From positions 2,078,501 to 2,142,500 of the forward strand of contig OY759227.1 in NCBI GenBank assembly GCA_963662175.1: a stretch of DNA of 64,000 nucleotides, given 5' to 3'. How positions within the stretch are numbered: the first letter of the stretch is position 1; every line of letters starts with the position of its first letter. The notes beneath the pieces are model-generated. The model made no database searches. It saw nothing but the letters and a program-made list of their open reading frames with translations, and was not told the origin of the DNA. A program made the translations under genes and the position numbers. Shown piece after piece: positions 1 through 11,034 of the stretch. This DNA is from Aradus depressus. Lineage: Eukaryota; Arthropoda; Insecta; Hemiptera; Aradidae.

Positions 1-109
1 TACTCTTACGTATATATATTTTTATTTATATTTCATACATTTTATATTTTACGAAATATTGTTTACATTTTCTTCATTGTATACATTTATATATATTTTT
101 TTCCTCTCC

Positions 110-1936
110 ATGCCAAAAACAATGAAGACAGAGTCCCAGTTAAAACGTTTTGTAGCCAAGAAGGAGAATAAGTTTCGGAAGCTGCAGCTATTATATGATG
201 CGTCCGTCGCTGCGGGCAGTGATCAAAGTAAGATCGCGATTTTCAGAAGTCGGTATGAAGATATAGAGGAGATCCGCTCAGGTTTCCAAGACCTGGTGGA
301 GCATATCAATTACTTGGAGATCACCCTGGATCCGGATCATGTGCCCTCCTATCAAAATTTGGAGGCCTTTGAGGAGATGTATTATGCCATCAAAACAGCA
401 GCTGGAAACTTGCTCAAGCCGGCTCAGTGTCCCGTAGAACAGACAGTAAAGGCAGTCCAACCTCGGCTACCCAAATTGTCACTGCCGACTTTCGACGGAT
501 CTCTCAAGGGGTGGACCCCCTTTTATGAACAATTCAAATGTCTCATCCATGAGAATCCTGCCATCACCGCCGTGGAAAAGTTTCAGTATCTGATGTAGAC
601 AGTTTCTGGCCCAGCCTTGTCTGTGGTTAGAACCCTGCCCATCAGTGAGGCCAACTATCCCATAGTTTGGGACGCTCTTCTGAACAAGTATCAGAATAAA
701 AGAATACTCGGAGCGGACATATTAGAAACTATATTCAATTTTCGTCCTCTTCTCACTGAGTCACCAGGGAGTCTTGATCAATTTTTGGAGGTATTTTGTG
801 AGGCCGCTGCCGCCTTACATAATTTAGAAATTGTAGACCTGCCTGGTTTTATATTGATGCATGTTGCCTTGCGCAGCCTGCCTTATGAGACGAAAAAGAA
901 TTTTGAGCGCCATCATCAAACGCCATCAAACTGAACCCTAGAACTCAATTTTATGTTGGGAAGAAGACGAGGATTTGTATCGACCTCAGCGTAGTCGCCT
1001 ACTAATGCCTGCCCTGTCTGCAAACTTCATCATACTATTTATAAGTGTCCTGACTTTCTTCAATTGAAGCCACACCAGCGCCAAGAACGGGTTCAAGCCC
1101 TCAGGCTGTGTTTCAATTGTCTTAAAGGGACCCACTTACAGCCTAGATGCTCTTCCATAACATCATGCCTCACATGCGGTGCTCGCCATCACACTTATTT
1201 ACATTCCAATAGTTACCCATCTAGATTCAATACCACTATGAAGTCTTCTGAGCCCAGCACTGCGGCAGTTGATGCAGCGTTACATGCCTATAATCCACAG
1301 TCTCAAACAAGCTTCAAAACTGTGTTACTAGGTACTGCTTTAGTACATACACAGGACTATCTAGGTGAGTATCAGACCATCCGAGTATTGATCGATTCTG
1401 GGGCGCAAACATCTTTCGTCACGGCAGAATGTGTACAACGTTTGGGGTTACGTATTAAAAAATGTAATTTCCCTGTTGTAGGCCTAGGTCAGCATATTGT
1501 AGGTGACACTAAAGGGATGACCAGTTGTCGCATCAAGCCTCGAGATTCTGATCAACCGCAGTTTCAAGTGGAGGCAGTCATATTACCTGAAATCCCATCT
1601 AACATGCCAGGTACAAGTATTCCTTGTAATATTTATGATAAGTTTAAGCACCTGCCATTAGCTGATCCGAACTTCTGTACGTCAGCTCCAGTTGATTTCC
1701 TCATAGCCGCCGACCTTTTTCCTCATGTCTACGATGGTCAACGAATTGTACCAGGGTCAGAATACCCTGCTGCCTTGCACAGCATTTTTGGGTGGGTTAT
1801 CACAGGAAAGATCGAACCTTGCTCTTCGCCATCTTCCCCTGTGACATCTCTTCATTCTACCTACAATTTTCAGTTGGACGAAATTTTGAAAATTTTGGGA
1901 AAGCGAAGAACCTCCTACGCTGCCAATCATCAATGA
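110..1936 (+). pseudogene. BEL/Pao Gag and aspartic protease, broken
   Basis: The ATG at 110 is preferred to the one at 59 because the intervening residues are hydrophobic and unlike Gag. The first part (to 598) resembles the Gag region of Pao elements, including an LPKLSLPTFDG segment. A TAG at 596-598 interrupts a frame that otherwise continues at 599, and further in-frame stops occur at 932-934 and near 987. From about 1005 the frame reads Cys/His clusters (CPVC, CFNCLKGTH, CLTCGARHH), the zinc-knuckle region. A retroviral-type aspartic protease follows, with the active-site motif LIDSGAQTSF near 1390. The stop at 1934-1936 comes before the RT. This is a retrotransposon polyprotein for particle assembly and maturation, now a pseudogene. 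Confidence 0.85.
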
Positions 1937-1943
1937 GGATAAT

Positions 1944-2470
1944 ATGAGGTGTGAGGAGATTTTTACTAATTTACATTACAGACAAACCGATGGACGTTAT
2001 GTTGTTCCTTTGCCCTTCTCTACTTCCAGACTCCCAACATGGACTGGAACCTCTTACAGCTCTGCGCTGACTCGCTTGTTCGCTGTGGAACGTCGCCTTG
2101 CCCGACATCTTGACCTCAAGCGAGCTTGCCAAGATTTTCTCGACGAATATGAAACACTTGGTCACATGACCCAGGTGCCTGAATATTCTCGTCTTGGTAA
2201 CACCCAATCTTATTTTATACCACCGTTTGTAAAATCTCTAGTTCTACGACTAAACTAAGAGTGGTGTTTGATGCCTCTTGTAAGTCTTCTAACCAGCCAT
2301 CATTAAACAGCTTACTCTTAACTGGTCCCAAATTGCAACGGAAGATTGTTGATATTATTTCTCGTTTTCGATTACATCCTTATGTTTTCACTTCAGATAT
2401 ATCTAAAATGTACCGGCAGATCATAATCCTTCCAGAGGACAGGTTGAATCAACACATCTTGTTAATTTTT
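1944..2470 (+). pseudogene. BEL/Pao reverse transcriptase, amino-terminal fragment
   Basis: Two short frames (1944-2258 and 2261-2470) carry the beginning of the Pol region. The first has the spacer typical of Pao elements between protease and RT. The second has VFDASCKSS and then TSDISKMYRQI, which is RT motif A with its catalytic Asp. The two frames are offset by one base relative to each other, and both differ from the protease frame. The frame runs into unrelated AT-rich DNA just after QHILL, so the YxDD motif is absent. It cannot encode an active polymerase. Confidence 0.8.
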
Positions 2471-2494
2471 TATAAAATCATTATTAACAAGTAA

Positions 2495-3148
2495 GTCTCA
2501 AATAAATAATTTGGATATATTAAATTTGGATGACTAATCCCCAAATATAACTCTAGATGAATTTTATACTGATCCTAACATATAATCTAATCCTAAAAAA
2601 ATATAAATTATAATTAATTTAAACGCAGAACTATACCAAAATTCATGCATACTCTTCATGTACCAAAATTCTCTCATTCAAAAAATAAATTTATCATCCA
2701 TACTATTATATTAGTCCAATGTCACTTCGTCATATTTTTAATTGATCCTAATCCCCCCCCCCCCCCCACCGCCTTGTTGGGAGTGTACATCGCAGCGCCA
2801 CCACTAGGCCCGTTGCAGCCAGCGCTATCTACCAAGAGAGGGGGCGAACTACTCCATCATCAGTTGACCATCTGACTTGGTCCCTCTCTAACCTTGACCC
2901 CGTTCACCCATGCCGTGAGTAAGGTCCCTGCCACCATTTATTTTCACCTTTTTATATACAGTCCACTTTATAATTTATACATACATCCGTTGTGTACAGC
3001 AATAATATTGCAAAGCCCAAATTTAATTCTTTCTTTTTCCGGATGCCCCGGCGAATGGTGTCTCTAAACATCCCATCCCCCTTCTCTAAATTTTTATTCA
3101 GTGTTAATTTTGTCCTTAATACCTGTTCAAATTCTTTAATACTCTGTT
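2495..3148. other. Non-coding stretch with a poly-C run
   Basis: No convincing gene. It contains a run of 15 C at 2753-2767, followed by about 180 bases that are richer in G+C than their surroundings (2768-2940). The origin of that richer piece is not recognised. Confidence 0.5.
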
Positions 3149-4216
3149 TTAAAAATTGTTCTTATATATTTTATTAGCCTTCTTTCTATTTCCAGTTTGT
3201 CTATAGGTTTCTACAATATTTTCTTTAAAATTAAAATTTGTCTTTTGTTTGTTGGCCCCAGTCTGTTCGTTTGTTTTGTCTAATAACATCAAAATGTTCC
3301 TTTCACTCTGTCCATCCACATCAATATTCATCCTTTTTTCTTGATTTTCACTTAATACTAATTTTTCTACTTTTTGACTCTCTTCCTCCACCTCTTTCCC
3401 TAAAATTTGGGTCTGTTCCTCCCCACTGTTATTCTCTGTTCCTTCTACCTCATCAACTTGTGACCGACTGTCAATAATAAGAACATCTTTTTCTACTTCG
3501 GAATTCCTTTCATCCAACTTGTTAATTTTTTGATTGAAGTGCTTTTCTAAGTTTTCTCCGGCTTTATCTATCCTATTTTCAACTCTTTTATTTTCTATTT
3601 ACAATTTCTCTACTTGGTTCATCAAATTGTCCACCTTTTTATTTAATTTAACTTCTAAAACTTGGATGTCACCTCTTAAATTTCCCATCTCTCTCTTTAG
3701 TTCTTTTCCCTGTTCTTCTATTCTCTGATTTATATTTTCCAAATCCCCCCTTAATCCTATTCCTTGCTCTTTCATATCCCTCCTTAAATCTCTACCCTGT
3801 TCTTCTATTTTTGTTAAATTTGTCTCTAGATTTCCTAATTTATTACCCTGATTTTCTATATACCCTCTTAAATTTGTCTCTAGATTTCCTAATTTATTAC
3901 CCTGCTCTTTCATATCCCTCCTTAAATTTGTCTCTAGATTTCCTAATTTATTACCCTGCTCTTTCATATCCCTCCTGAAATTTGTCTCTAAATTTGTAAA
4001 TTTCTGGGTTATGAATTCCATAAATCTATCTAGCTTATCTGATTTCTCCTCACCTGTACCCTCCGTGGACTCCATTGCAGCTGGAGTCTCCCTTCCTGTA
4101 TCTTCCGATACTTCCATATCCGAACCTTTCCTCTCTACTTTCCTCCTCCAATCTCTTCGCCTCTCCTCTGATAATTGGCATTTTCTTACTTTATTAAATA
4201 TATTAATACTAAACAA
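3149..4216 (-). pseudogene. Coiled-coil gag-like protein, one nonsense codon
   Basis: Read on the minus strand from 4216, this is one frame interrupted only by a TAA at 3599-3601; the same frame resumes and runs to 3149. The protein is almost all Lys/Glu/Asn/Leu coiled coil. It has tandem copies of a segment containing RRDMKEQGNKLGNLETN, repeated three to four times between residues 80 and 150. An upstream acidic segment is followed by LDRFMEFITQKFTNLE. A similar layout (acidic leader, then a 'FMxxKF' coil) is seen at the amino end of the intact gypsy Gag at 25951-27081, so a gag remnant is the best guess. No capsid domain or zinc knuckle is visible, so this is tentative. Confidence 0.55.
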
Positions 4217-5207
4217 AAAAAATGTTGTATAAAATAGTAAGTAACCTTCTTTTTTAAATTGGCTAAAAATATTATTTCTAAAAATTAAATGTAACCCTTA
4301 TTTGTCTCTATTCTATCCTTTTCATCTTTTCAACCTGTCTCCCTACTTTAATTAATATAAAAAAAATTCTACCATCAAGGTTTTGCCAAAATATGATGGG
4401 GCTTTGTGGCGAAAATCGTCCGCACAAGGGATATGCCAAAAATGTGATAAAAGCTTCTTTGCTACCACATTTCCTGTAGAAATTTGATCTCTTTTCTTTA
4501 TTTAAATTTTGTTTTCTACAATAGTTTTTCGAAAAAGGCCCTAAAAAAAATATTATCAATAATTTAAGATGTGCAATTTTTAAGAAAGTACACGTACCCA
4601 ACAAAAAAATTCCATTTAACAAACTTTACACTTGGATTTACAAAGAGATACCAATTTTTTAATAATTTTAAATAATATTAATTCTAATCCAAAGGTTTTC
4701 AAATGAGATTACTGGACCAACAGGAAAAATGAATAGAATAGAATTTTAAGAGGACAAATAATTGGGTTATTTTCTTTATTTACACATTATAATTAAAAAT
4801 CTGAATATTGAACAAAACAAAAAGAAACAAAAGAACAAAATCATTAAAACTATTTTTTTTTGTTCTTTTTGTTTGGGCATATAAAAATATAAATGATTAA
4901 TTGTACCTCCTTGACGCCTCTACCACACAATCCAGACCCCGACAACTCTTCATACTTCAATTCCACCTTTAGTCATATTTTAAATTATTGTTCAACTTCA
5001 CTAATTAAAAACAACTCAATTTACAGTGCACTGTTCCAGAGCTAGCTCACGACTCTTCTCTCTATTTGTTTCACAGCTGTTTTCTTTTTATTATGTCCCT
5101 TGTTTTTTTCAAGACCTTGATATATATATAATATATATATATAAATTATATTATAATAAAAAAAATTACTTTTTATTCATAAAAAAAATGTTCCGTAGTT
5201 TACATCA
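4217..5207. other. AT-rich non-coding stretch
   Basis: No gene, RNA or element terminus recognised. Short open frames on both strands are low-complexity and AT-driven. Confidence 0.5.
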
Positions 5208-5267
5208 CAGTGACAAATAATGAAAAAAGAAATATACTAAAATATTAAATAATCCCGGGTATTGCGG

Positions 5268-5330
5268 CTATGAAATGAAAAATGAAATGAAATGAAATGA
5301 AAATAATGAAATGAAATGAAAATAAATTTT
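5268..5330. repeat. TTTCA-type simple-repeat tail of the LINE
   Basis: About eleven TGAAA/ATGAAA units on the plus strand, at the 3' end of the minus-strand LINE. Short simple-repeat tails instead of poly(A) are known from CR1/L2-like LINEs. Just inside the tail, near 5338-5352, lies a short GC-rich inverted repeat (GGGACC...GGTCCC), a possible 3' hairpin recognised by the element's reverse transcriptase. Confidence 0.7.
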
Positions 5331-5984
5331 ATTATTCTGGGACCGAGGTCCCCTAAGAATAAATACATACAGAGTGATGAAAATGAAACAATGAAATATA
5401 GTATCAGAACATAGAAATAAAAAGATAGGTAGGTAAATAAAAATTAGTGCTACATTGGAGAAAAACTATACAACTAAAAAATAGATAAACAGGAAATAGA
5501 AAAACAGGAAAAAACATAAAATTAACAACTTCAATATGATGTAACAAAATAAATAAAAGTATCTACAAAAATAAAAGAGAAAAAGAAAAAAAGCAAATCC
5601 ATAAAACTAAGAAAGAGATAAAATTGATAATATATATAAATATAAATCGACCGAGCATAGTACGGTGGTTGATTATAAAAGAGAAGGAAGGATGCCCAGC
5701 CAAGGTTAAAAATAAAATTAATTTAGAAAGCAGAAAATAAGATAAGATAAAAAATAAATAAATGCATATTAAAAATATATAAATGTGTAAATGAGCCAAA
5801 AATCAATATTATTGATTATGAACGAATAATTTAGAAAATATGATAAAAAAAATATAATAAAACTAGAGAATGACAAAGACAAGAGAGATAGAAAAAAAAA
5901 AAAAAAAAAAAAAAAAAGCGGGGGAAAAGTGATTAGAATGATTAGATAATTAAGGTTGACGAATTAGAGAATACGGGGGAGAGA

Positions 5985-8888
5985 TCAAAGAGGAGTGGAT
6001 TGTTTGGTGAAGAGGAATTGGAATAGTGAGGATTTGAAGGAAGCCACGGAAGGAGAGTGACGGATTGGGGGAGGCAGGGAGTTCCAAAGAGAGGAGGCCT
6101 GGACAAGGAATGAATTGTGGAAGGCTGAGGAGCGATGGGAGGGGATGAAGAGGTCTGAAGGACGGAATCTAGTGTGCCTCTGGTGAACCGAGGACTGGAA
6201 TTGAAACATTTGGTAGAGGTAGTAGGGTTCTTTGGATTTAAGCATTAGGAAGAGGAAGGAGCCTAGGAGGTAGTTTCGGCGGTAGGAGGGTTTGAGCCAT
6301 TTCAACTCGGAGTACCAGGGCGAAATATGAGCGTCTCTAGGGACATCGAAAACAAATCTGACATGAGCGTTCAGGATTCGCTGGAGTTTGATATCGAGTC
6401 CCTTACTCAGATCATTATAAACCAGGCACCCGTAGTCGAAATGGGAGAAAACAAAGGATGATACGAGGAGTTTCCGGGAGTTATGAGAAAGAGAGTGACG
6501 GGAACGTTTAAATTGTGCAAGAGATTGGAACGATTTACGGGAAATATAGGATACGTGGTCTTTCCAGGAAAGGGTTTGGTCGAGAATGATACCCAGGTTT
6601 TTTACTCTGCTAGAGTAGTTAATGTTGGTGTTGTCCAGAGTCAAGAGAGGGGGGTCAGTTAAGTTATTGAGAAGTTTTTTGTTACCTAATATTATCGCTT
6701 GAGTCTTGTGAGGATTAAGGAGGAGTTTGTTCTGTTTGGCCCAGGAGGATATGGAATTGATGTCATCAGATATTTGCGAGTATGCGGTAGGGAAACTGGA
6801 GGGGTGAAAGGATAAATAAATCTGCAGATCATCCGCGTAGAGGTGGTATTTACAGAATTTTATGTGCGGAGGAAGATCCAATAGGAAAAGGGAGAATAGG
6901 AGCGGGGAAAGAGAGGATCCTTGAGGAACTCCTGAGTGGAGAGGAAGCGAGGATGAGGCGGGAGAGTTGGGGAACTTGACGGACTGGGAACGATCTGCAA
7001 GGTAGGACTGGAGCCAGAGGAGGACATTATTGGAGAGAGGGAGACTGGCCACCTTGGAGAGGAGGATGGAGTGGTCCACGGAGTCAAAGGCTTTGGAAAA
7101 GTCGAACAGTACTAGCAGAGTAAGTTGTCTAGCGTCAAAGGCCTGTCGGAAGTCTTCTGTTAGTTTCAGTAAAGCAGATTGAGTCCCATAACCGGGTCGG
7201 AAACCAGATTGGAAAGGGTCGAGGAGTTTGTTGGTAAGAAGGAAATCTGAGATTTGGGAATGAACTATACGCTCTAAAGGTTTGGATGTGGAACACAGAA
7301 GGGAGATAGGGCGAAAGTCTTTAGGAGCTTCAGGATTAGGGACTTTGTTGAGAGGAAGTACAAATGCTTCTTTCCAGGCGGAAGGGAAGACGGAGTTTTG
7401 AAGGGAGAAATTATAGATATGTAAGAGGACTGGGAGTATGACTGGTAAGCAAGTTTTAAGGAAGAGGAGCGGGATGTCGTCAGGGCCAAGGGCATTAGAG
7501 CTACTATTAAGGATGATCCTTAGGAGAGTGTCAGGGTAAATATATGAAAAGAAAAAATTATTTGAATCGAAGGGCTGGGGAGATGTAATCTCAGCTGGAG
7601 ACGCTAGTGGAAGAATAGGACGGGAGACAAAAAAGGAATTAAGTGTGTCGGGAGAGAAGATTGAAGGAGAAGGAGGGTTTTTGGGGGAACCTAACGAGAG
7701 CTTCCGAAGAGCTGCCCATCTTGACTTGGCGTTAGGTGCCTCCGCTATCAGATTCAGAAGGAACTTTGACTTAGCCGCCCTGATCAGCGACTGGGCACGA
7801 TTCCTCAGGACTTTGAAGGAAGAGTAGTCGACGTCCAACTTGGATCGGTAGAACCTCCTTCGGACAGAGTCCCGTTCCTTCATGATTTCCCTGATCTCTG
7901 GGGTTATCCATGGGGCCGGGGGTCGTCTGAGCTGCCTCATCTTCAGAGGAGCGTGCTTGTCGAGCAGCTTCAGGAGGATCTGGTTGAAAGTATTCACCTT
8001 CTCGTCGATTGAGGCCAGATCAAAGATAGCTTGCCAGTCCGCTGCGTCAAGGTCCTCTTGGAGCGTCTCGAAGGTTAAGGACTTCAGGTTTCGGAGGAGT
8101 AAAGATCTAGGAGTAAGGTGAGGAGATGGTATGTCGTAGGAGATTTGGATAAGGTCGTGAGCAGAAAGGAAGGGAACTGGCTGTTGGGCGGAGGAACTAA
8201 TCTTCTGTTGGGAGTCAGCCAGGTGGAGATCCAACCAGGAGTGAGAAGTAGGGGTATGATGAGTCGGGGCGTAGGGAACTATGAAAAGGTTTAAAGAATA
8301 GCAGAGGTCCAGGAGATACTTGGAGTTGGGAGCTGCAGGAGACAGGAGGTCGGAGTTGAAGTCACCGGAGATCAGGATGCAACTATAGAGGGGAATAAGA
8401 CGGAGGAGAGTAGACTCAAAGGTGGGGTCAAAAGGGACTTTAGGAGGTCGGTAAACTACTCCATAAAGAAGTTTGGTGGAATCGATATGTATTTCAAGGA
8501 AGAGGAATTCAACTTGGGAAGAAGAAGGCGGGGATGATGAGGAGTCAAGACGACGGCACTTGAGGCTGTGATGGACAAAAATAGCAACCCCGCCGCCAGG
8601 TCTGTCTAGCCGGTCGTTTCTGAAGAGATGGTGGTCAGGAAGAGAGACGGAGGAGGAGGGGATCCAGGGTTTGAGCCAGCTCTCAGAAATGCCGATGATA
8701 TGGAAGCTATTTGAGTGGAGGAAATCGGAGAACTCATCGTGATGGGCTGGCAGGGACTGGGCATTAACATGGCAACATTGAAGGGTATTATATGTCATGA
8801 GAGGTGATGAGAAAGGACACAGACAAAGTAGAGGGAGGGGTGAGGAAGGGAGGTAAAGGAGAGAAATTAGGAGACAACAAAACATCAA
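5985..8888 (-). CDS. LINE ORF2: endonuclease and reverse transcriptase
   Basis: An unbroken frame of up to 967 residues. The first 30 residues are hydrophobic and poor; the internal Met31 (MTYNTLQ) just before the endonuclease is the more likely start. Residues about 35-240 form an apurinic-type endonuclease (NAQSL, GISESWL, NDRLDRPGGGVAIFVH, ISGDFNSDL, SHSWLDL). Residues about 480-760 form the reverse transcriptase: RPISLL, FDFSKAFDSVDH (motif A), GVPQGSSLSPLLF, and YADD (motif C) with its catalytic Asp pair. A Jockey/CR1-like thumb and a short carboxy tail follow; there is no RNase H domain. The enzyme nicks target DNA and copies its own RNA there. All catalytic motifs seen are intact. Confidence 0.9.
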   Translation of the reverse strand: MMFCCLLISLLYLPSSPLPLLCLCPFSSPLMTYNTLQCCHVNAQSLPAHHDEFSDFLHSNSFHIIGISESWLKPWIPSSSVSLPDHHLFRNDRLDRPGGGVAIFVHHSLKCRRLDSSSSPPSSSQVEFLFLEIHIDSTKLLYGVVYRPPKVPFDPTFESTLLRLIPLYSCILISGDFNSDLLSPAAPNSKYLLDLCYSLNLFIVPYAPTHHTPTSHSWLDLHLADSQQKISSSAQQPVPFLSAHDLIQISYDIPSPHLTPRSLLLRNLKSLTFETLQEDLDAADWQAIFDLASIDEKVNTFNQILLKLLDKHAPLKMRQLRRPPAPWITPEIREIMKERDSVRRRFYRSKLDVDYSSFKVLRNRAQSLIRAAKSKFLLNLIAEAPNAKSRWAALRKLSLGSPKNPPSPSIFSPDTLNSFFVSRPILPLASPAEITSPQPFDSNNFFFSYIYPDTLLRIILNSSSNALGPDDIPLLFLKTCLPVILPVLLHIYNFSLQNSVFPSAWKEAFVLPLNKVPNPEAPKDFRPISLLCSTSKPLERIVHSQISDFLLTNKLLDPFQSGFRPGYGTQSALLKLTEDFRQAFDARQLTLLVLFDFSKAFDSVDHSILLSKVASLPLSNNVLLWLQSYLADRSQSVKFPNSPASSSLPLHSGVPQGSSLSPLLFSLFLLDLPPHIKFCKYHLYADDLQIYLSFHPSSFPTAYSQISDDINSISSWAKQNKLLLNPHKTQAIILGNKKLLNNLTDPPLLTLDNTNINYSSRVKNLGIILDQTLSWKDHVSYISRKSFQSLAQFKRSRHSLSHNSRKLLVSSFVFSHFDYGCLVYNDLSKGLDIKLQRILNAHVRFVFDVPRDAHISPWYSELKWLKPSYRRNYLLGSFLFLMLKSKEPYYLYQMFQFQSSVHQRHTRFRPSDLFIPSHRSSAFHNSFLVQASSLWNSLPPPIRHSPSVASFKSSLFQFLFTKQSTPL

Positions 8889-9187
8889 GTAAAATTATAT
8901 AAATATTTATGAATAGACCAAGGCTAAGCATCGACTTCCTCTTACATATGTGTAAAGAAAAGAAGGAAAAAAAAGAATAACAAAAAACAAAATTCAAAAA
9001 GGGCTTATAATAGAAAACTAAGAAACAATAACCGATGGAAAGAATGTACGCTGAGAGGCTAGGAGAGACTGAGATAGTATGAAGTGGAGGGGGGAGGGCG
9101 CGGCGGAGGAACGAGAGAGTGGGAGAGAGGGGAGGAGCCAGGTGGAGGGGGTCAGTTTGAAACGGGGAGCGAACGGAACAACAATAA

Positions 9188-9937
9188 CTAAATAAATTGA
9201 TTCAAATCGGGAGGCTTAGAGATAATAACAACGGGCAGTTCTACATCCTTACGGACGAGGACCTTGCCTCCGCTCACCCAGACGAATTTCACCTTACCCT
9301 CCCTCTTCAACCGTCTAGCCTCGGCGTACATTTTTTTATTATGGAGAGTCAACGATTCATTTATATATATCATATGATTGTCATTGTCCGTCCAGCCGAG
9401 GTGCCGCGTCCCAAAGTCTCGCTTCACTTTCTTCAGGCGTATCACCTCATTCCGGACGGACTGGCGCACAAACCGCACTATGATGGCCGGTGGTTGCGGT
9501 GGGTCTTCAGTGGTCGGTCGGGTTCTTTGTCTGAATGCGTAGTCCAAGTCTTCTGGGGCCAGCCTGAGCCCTAGTCCAAGTCCGACGTTGGAGACCAAGC
9601 TCTCAGGTGATTCTCCTGGCCTTACCGGGATCCCCCTGATCTCCAGGATGTTCCTTCGGCTATCTTGGTCAATCTTATTAAGCCTGGCCTCGAGGTCTAC
9701 CACTCTGGTGCTGAGCTCTAGGTTGGATCGCTCCAGAGTCCCACACCTCGCGTCTAGAGCGGCAAACTGCCCTTCTATGGAGCCGAGCCTCCGTTCCACT
9801 TCCACGATGGCCTCTCCATTTGCAGTCACCGTCCTTATCAAGTCCCTCTGTTCCTCCTGCATTTGTGTCACCCTGACGAGCAGTTCTTTGAGGAGGGAAT
9901 CTTCAGATCGGCCTTTCTGAGGAGTGGCAGGACGCTC
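9188..9937 (-). pseudogene. LINE ORF1, 5' truncated RNA-binding protein
   Basis: Coiled coil followed by an RRM-like and basic domain, the usual plan of a LINE nucleic-acid chaperone. The coil spans MQEEQRDLIRTV to LEARLNKID. It is followed by RRNILEIRGIPV and IIVRFVRQSVRNEVIRLKK, and the end (GWTDNDNHMIYINESL) resembles the carboxy-terminal region shared by many insect LINE ORF1 proteins and the baculovirus FP protein. An open frame of 300 codons reaches back to 10090, but the part upstream of 9937 is the target repeat, not LINE. The native start is therefore lost. Confidence 0.8.
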
Positions 9938-10255
9938 GCTATGAAGATGAATCGGTAAAATAACTTTGTATGGGTTCATCGTAAGTGTTTTGGCTCTCAA
10001 TACCAAATATGCGGGGAAGGAGGGCTGAATTGTGGGGTCCATGAGATGTGAGTGAGGATGGAACAATAATACTAATATATGGGATCTCAAATACCGGTGG
10101 GAACAGTGATGTATATGAGACGAAGGGCTTGGGACTTGAAAAAGAATTACAATGGAGTATAGGTGTGAGGGCTGCGTTTATAATATTAATTGGGGGACGG
10201 TTGAGTGTTAGTAGTAGAAACATGTCTGGGGCGTAATGTGATAGGAACTATAGAA
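9938..10255 (-). repeat. Repeat family F, half interrupted by the LINE
   Basis: This piece and 5208-5274 are the two halves of one copy of a repeat whose uninterrupted relative lies at 15066-15430 in the other orientation. The match includes the translated segment LMDPTIQPSFPAY, present in both. No protein function is implied; the open frame is probably fortuitous in a pyrimidine-rich repeat. Confidence 0.75.
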
Positions 10256-10285
10256 TATATATATATATTGTAACATGTAGAAATA

Positions 10286-10309
10286 GGGGGGGGGGGGGGG
10301 GGGGGGGGG
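10286..10309 (+). repeat. Homopolymer run of 24 G
   Basis: An uninterrupted G run in otherwise AT-rich DNA, preceded by a short TA repeat (10255-10269). Homopolymer length may be unreliable in the assembly. Confidence 0.9.
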
Positions 10310-11034
10310 TATTTTATAAATAAGGATATGTAATCGAAGGACTCAAGAAGGGTGGGGGAAGAGAGAGAGAGCAGTGGAAGGAGAGGGAAGGCGTCGAGTG
10401 TTAGCAGATAGAGAGTGAAGCAGGGGAAGGTTGTTGGAATTTTGTGGTTGGAGAGAGAGAGTGTAAGTGGACAGTTGTTTTTTTTTTTTTGGGAGAGTGC
10501 AAGTGAACGGATGATAGAGAGTTGACTGGAGTAGTGAAGATTCTTTGTGGAGTTGGAAGTCTGGAGTTCTGGAAGTGGGCAGATTGATGGAAGAATCGAT
10601 GAGCCTATGATGTACTGAGAAGAGCAGCGGAGAAGGATTGCAGGACAGAGTCAGTAAAACGTGAGTGAAAGAAATATAATTCTGTATAATTATCATCATC
10701 TGCCGACGGATGTATGCTCAGTGTAAAAATAAAACGAAAACAATGCATTTCCTGAACATTATAAGTATGTTGTAAATTGCAAACATTGCCATCAGAAAGG
10801 AGAATATCCCATATGTAACATTATTTTTTTTATGTTTTTTTTTGATTAAAAGAAAGATTAAAAAAAAAATTTATTTTAAAAGAATTCACCGCCCATTTTA
10901 ATTATTCAAAAATACAATAGTAAATTTAAGAGAACAAGAATTCGTTTCAATGGCGCAACAACGTGAGGCAATTTTTAAAAATAAAATAATTATATTTTAC
11001 TATAACGAAGATTCGTTTCAATATATATATAGTG
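10310..11034. other. Purine-rich then AT-rich non-coding stretch
   Basis: 10340-10660 is GA-rich on the plus strand and 10700-11034 is AT-rich. No gene or element boundary is recognised. Confidence 0.5.

Larger units (their letters stand above)
1..2470 (+). mobile_element. BEL/Pao LTR retrotransposon remnant
   Basis: A gag, protease and reverse-transcriptase order typical of BEL/Pao elements can be read on the plus strand. Homology stops abruptly near 2470, just after the first reverse-transcriptase motif, so most of RT, RNase H and integrase is missing. No LTR is visible: the element enters from the left edge of the window. It carries several in-frame stops and at least two frameshifts and is certainly inactive. 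Confidence 0.85.
5275..9937 (-). mobile_element. Jockey/CR1-type LINE, 5' truncated, 8-bp target duplication
   Basis: A non-LTR retrotransposon on the minus strand, flanked by the 8-bp direct repeat GCTATGAA (5267-5274 and 9938-9945). The uninterrupted target sequence is present at about 15366-15385, which proves the insertion boundaries. From 9937 leftwards come the truncated ORF1, ORF2, an AT-rich 3' region and a simple-repeat tail of TTTCA-like units (5275-5330). The element appears 5'-truncated because ORF1 is already open at the 9937 junction. A run of about 29 A lies at 5889-5917 on the plus strand and is not the tail. ORF2 is unbroken, so insertion may be fairly recent. Confidence 0.88.

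Noticed and set aside
9938..10090. Upstream 50 codons of an apparent 300-residue LINE ORF1
   Set aside because: They lie outside the target duplication, in the repeat into which the LINE inserted.
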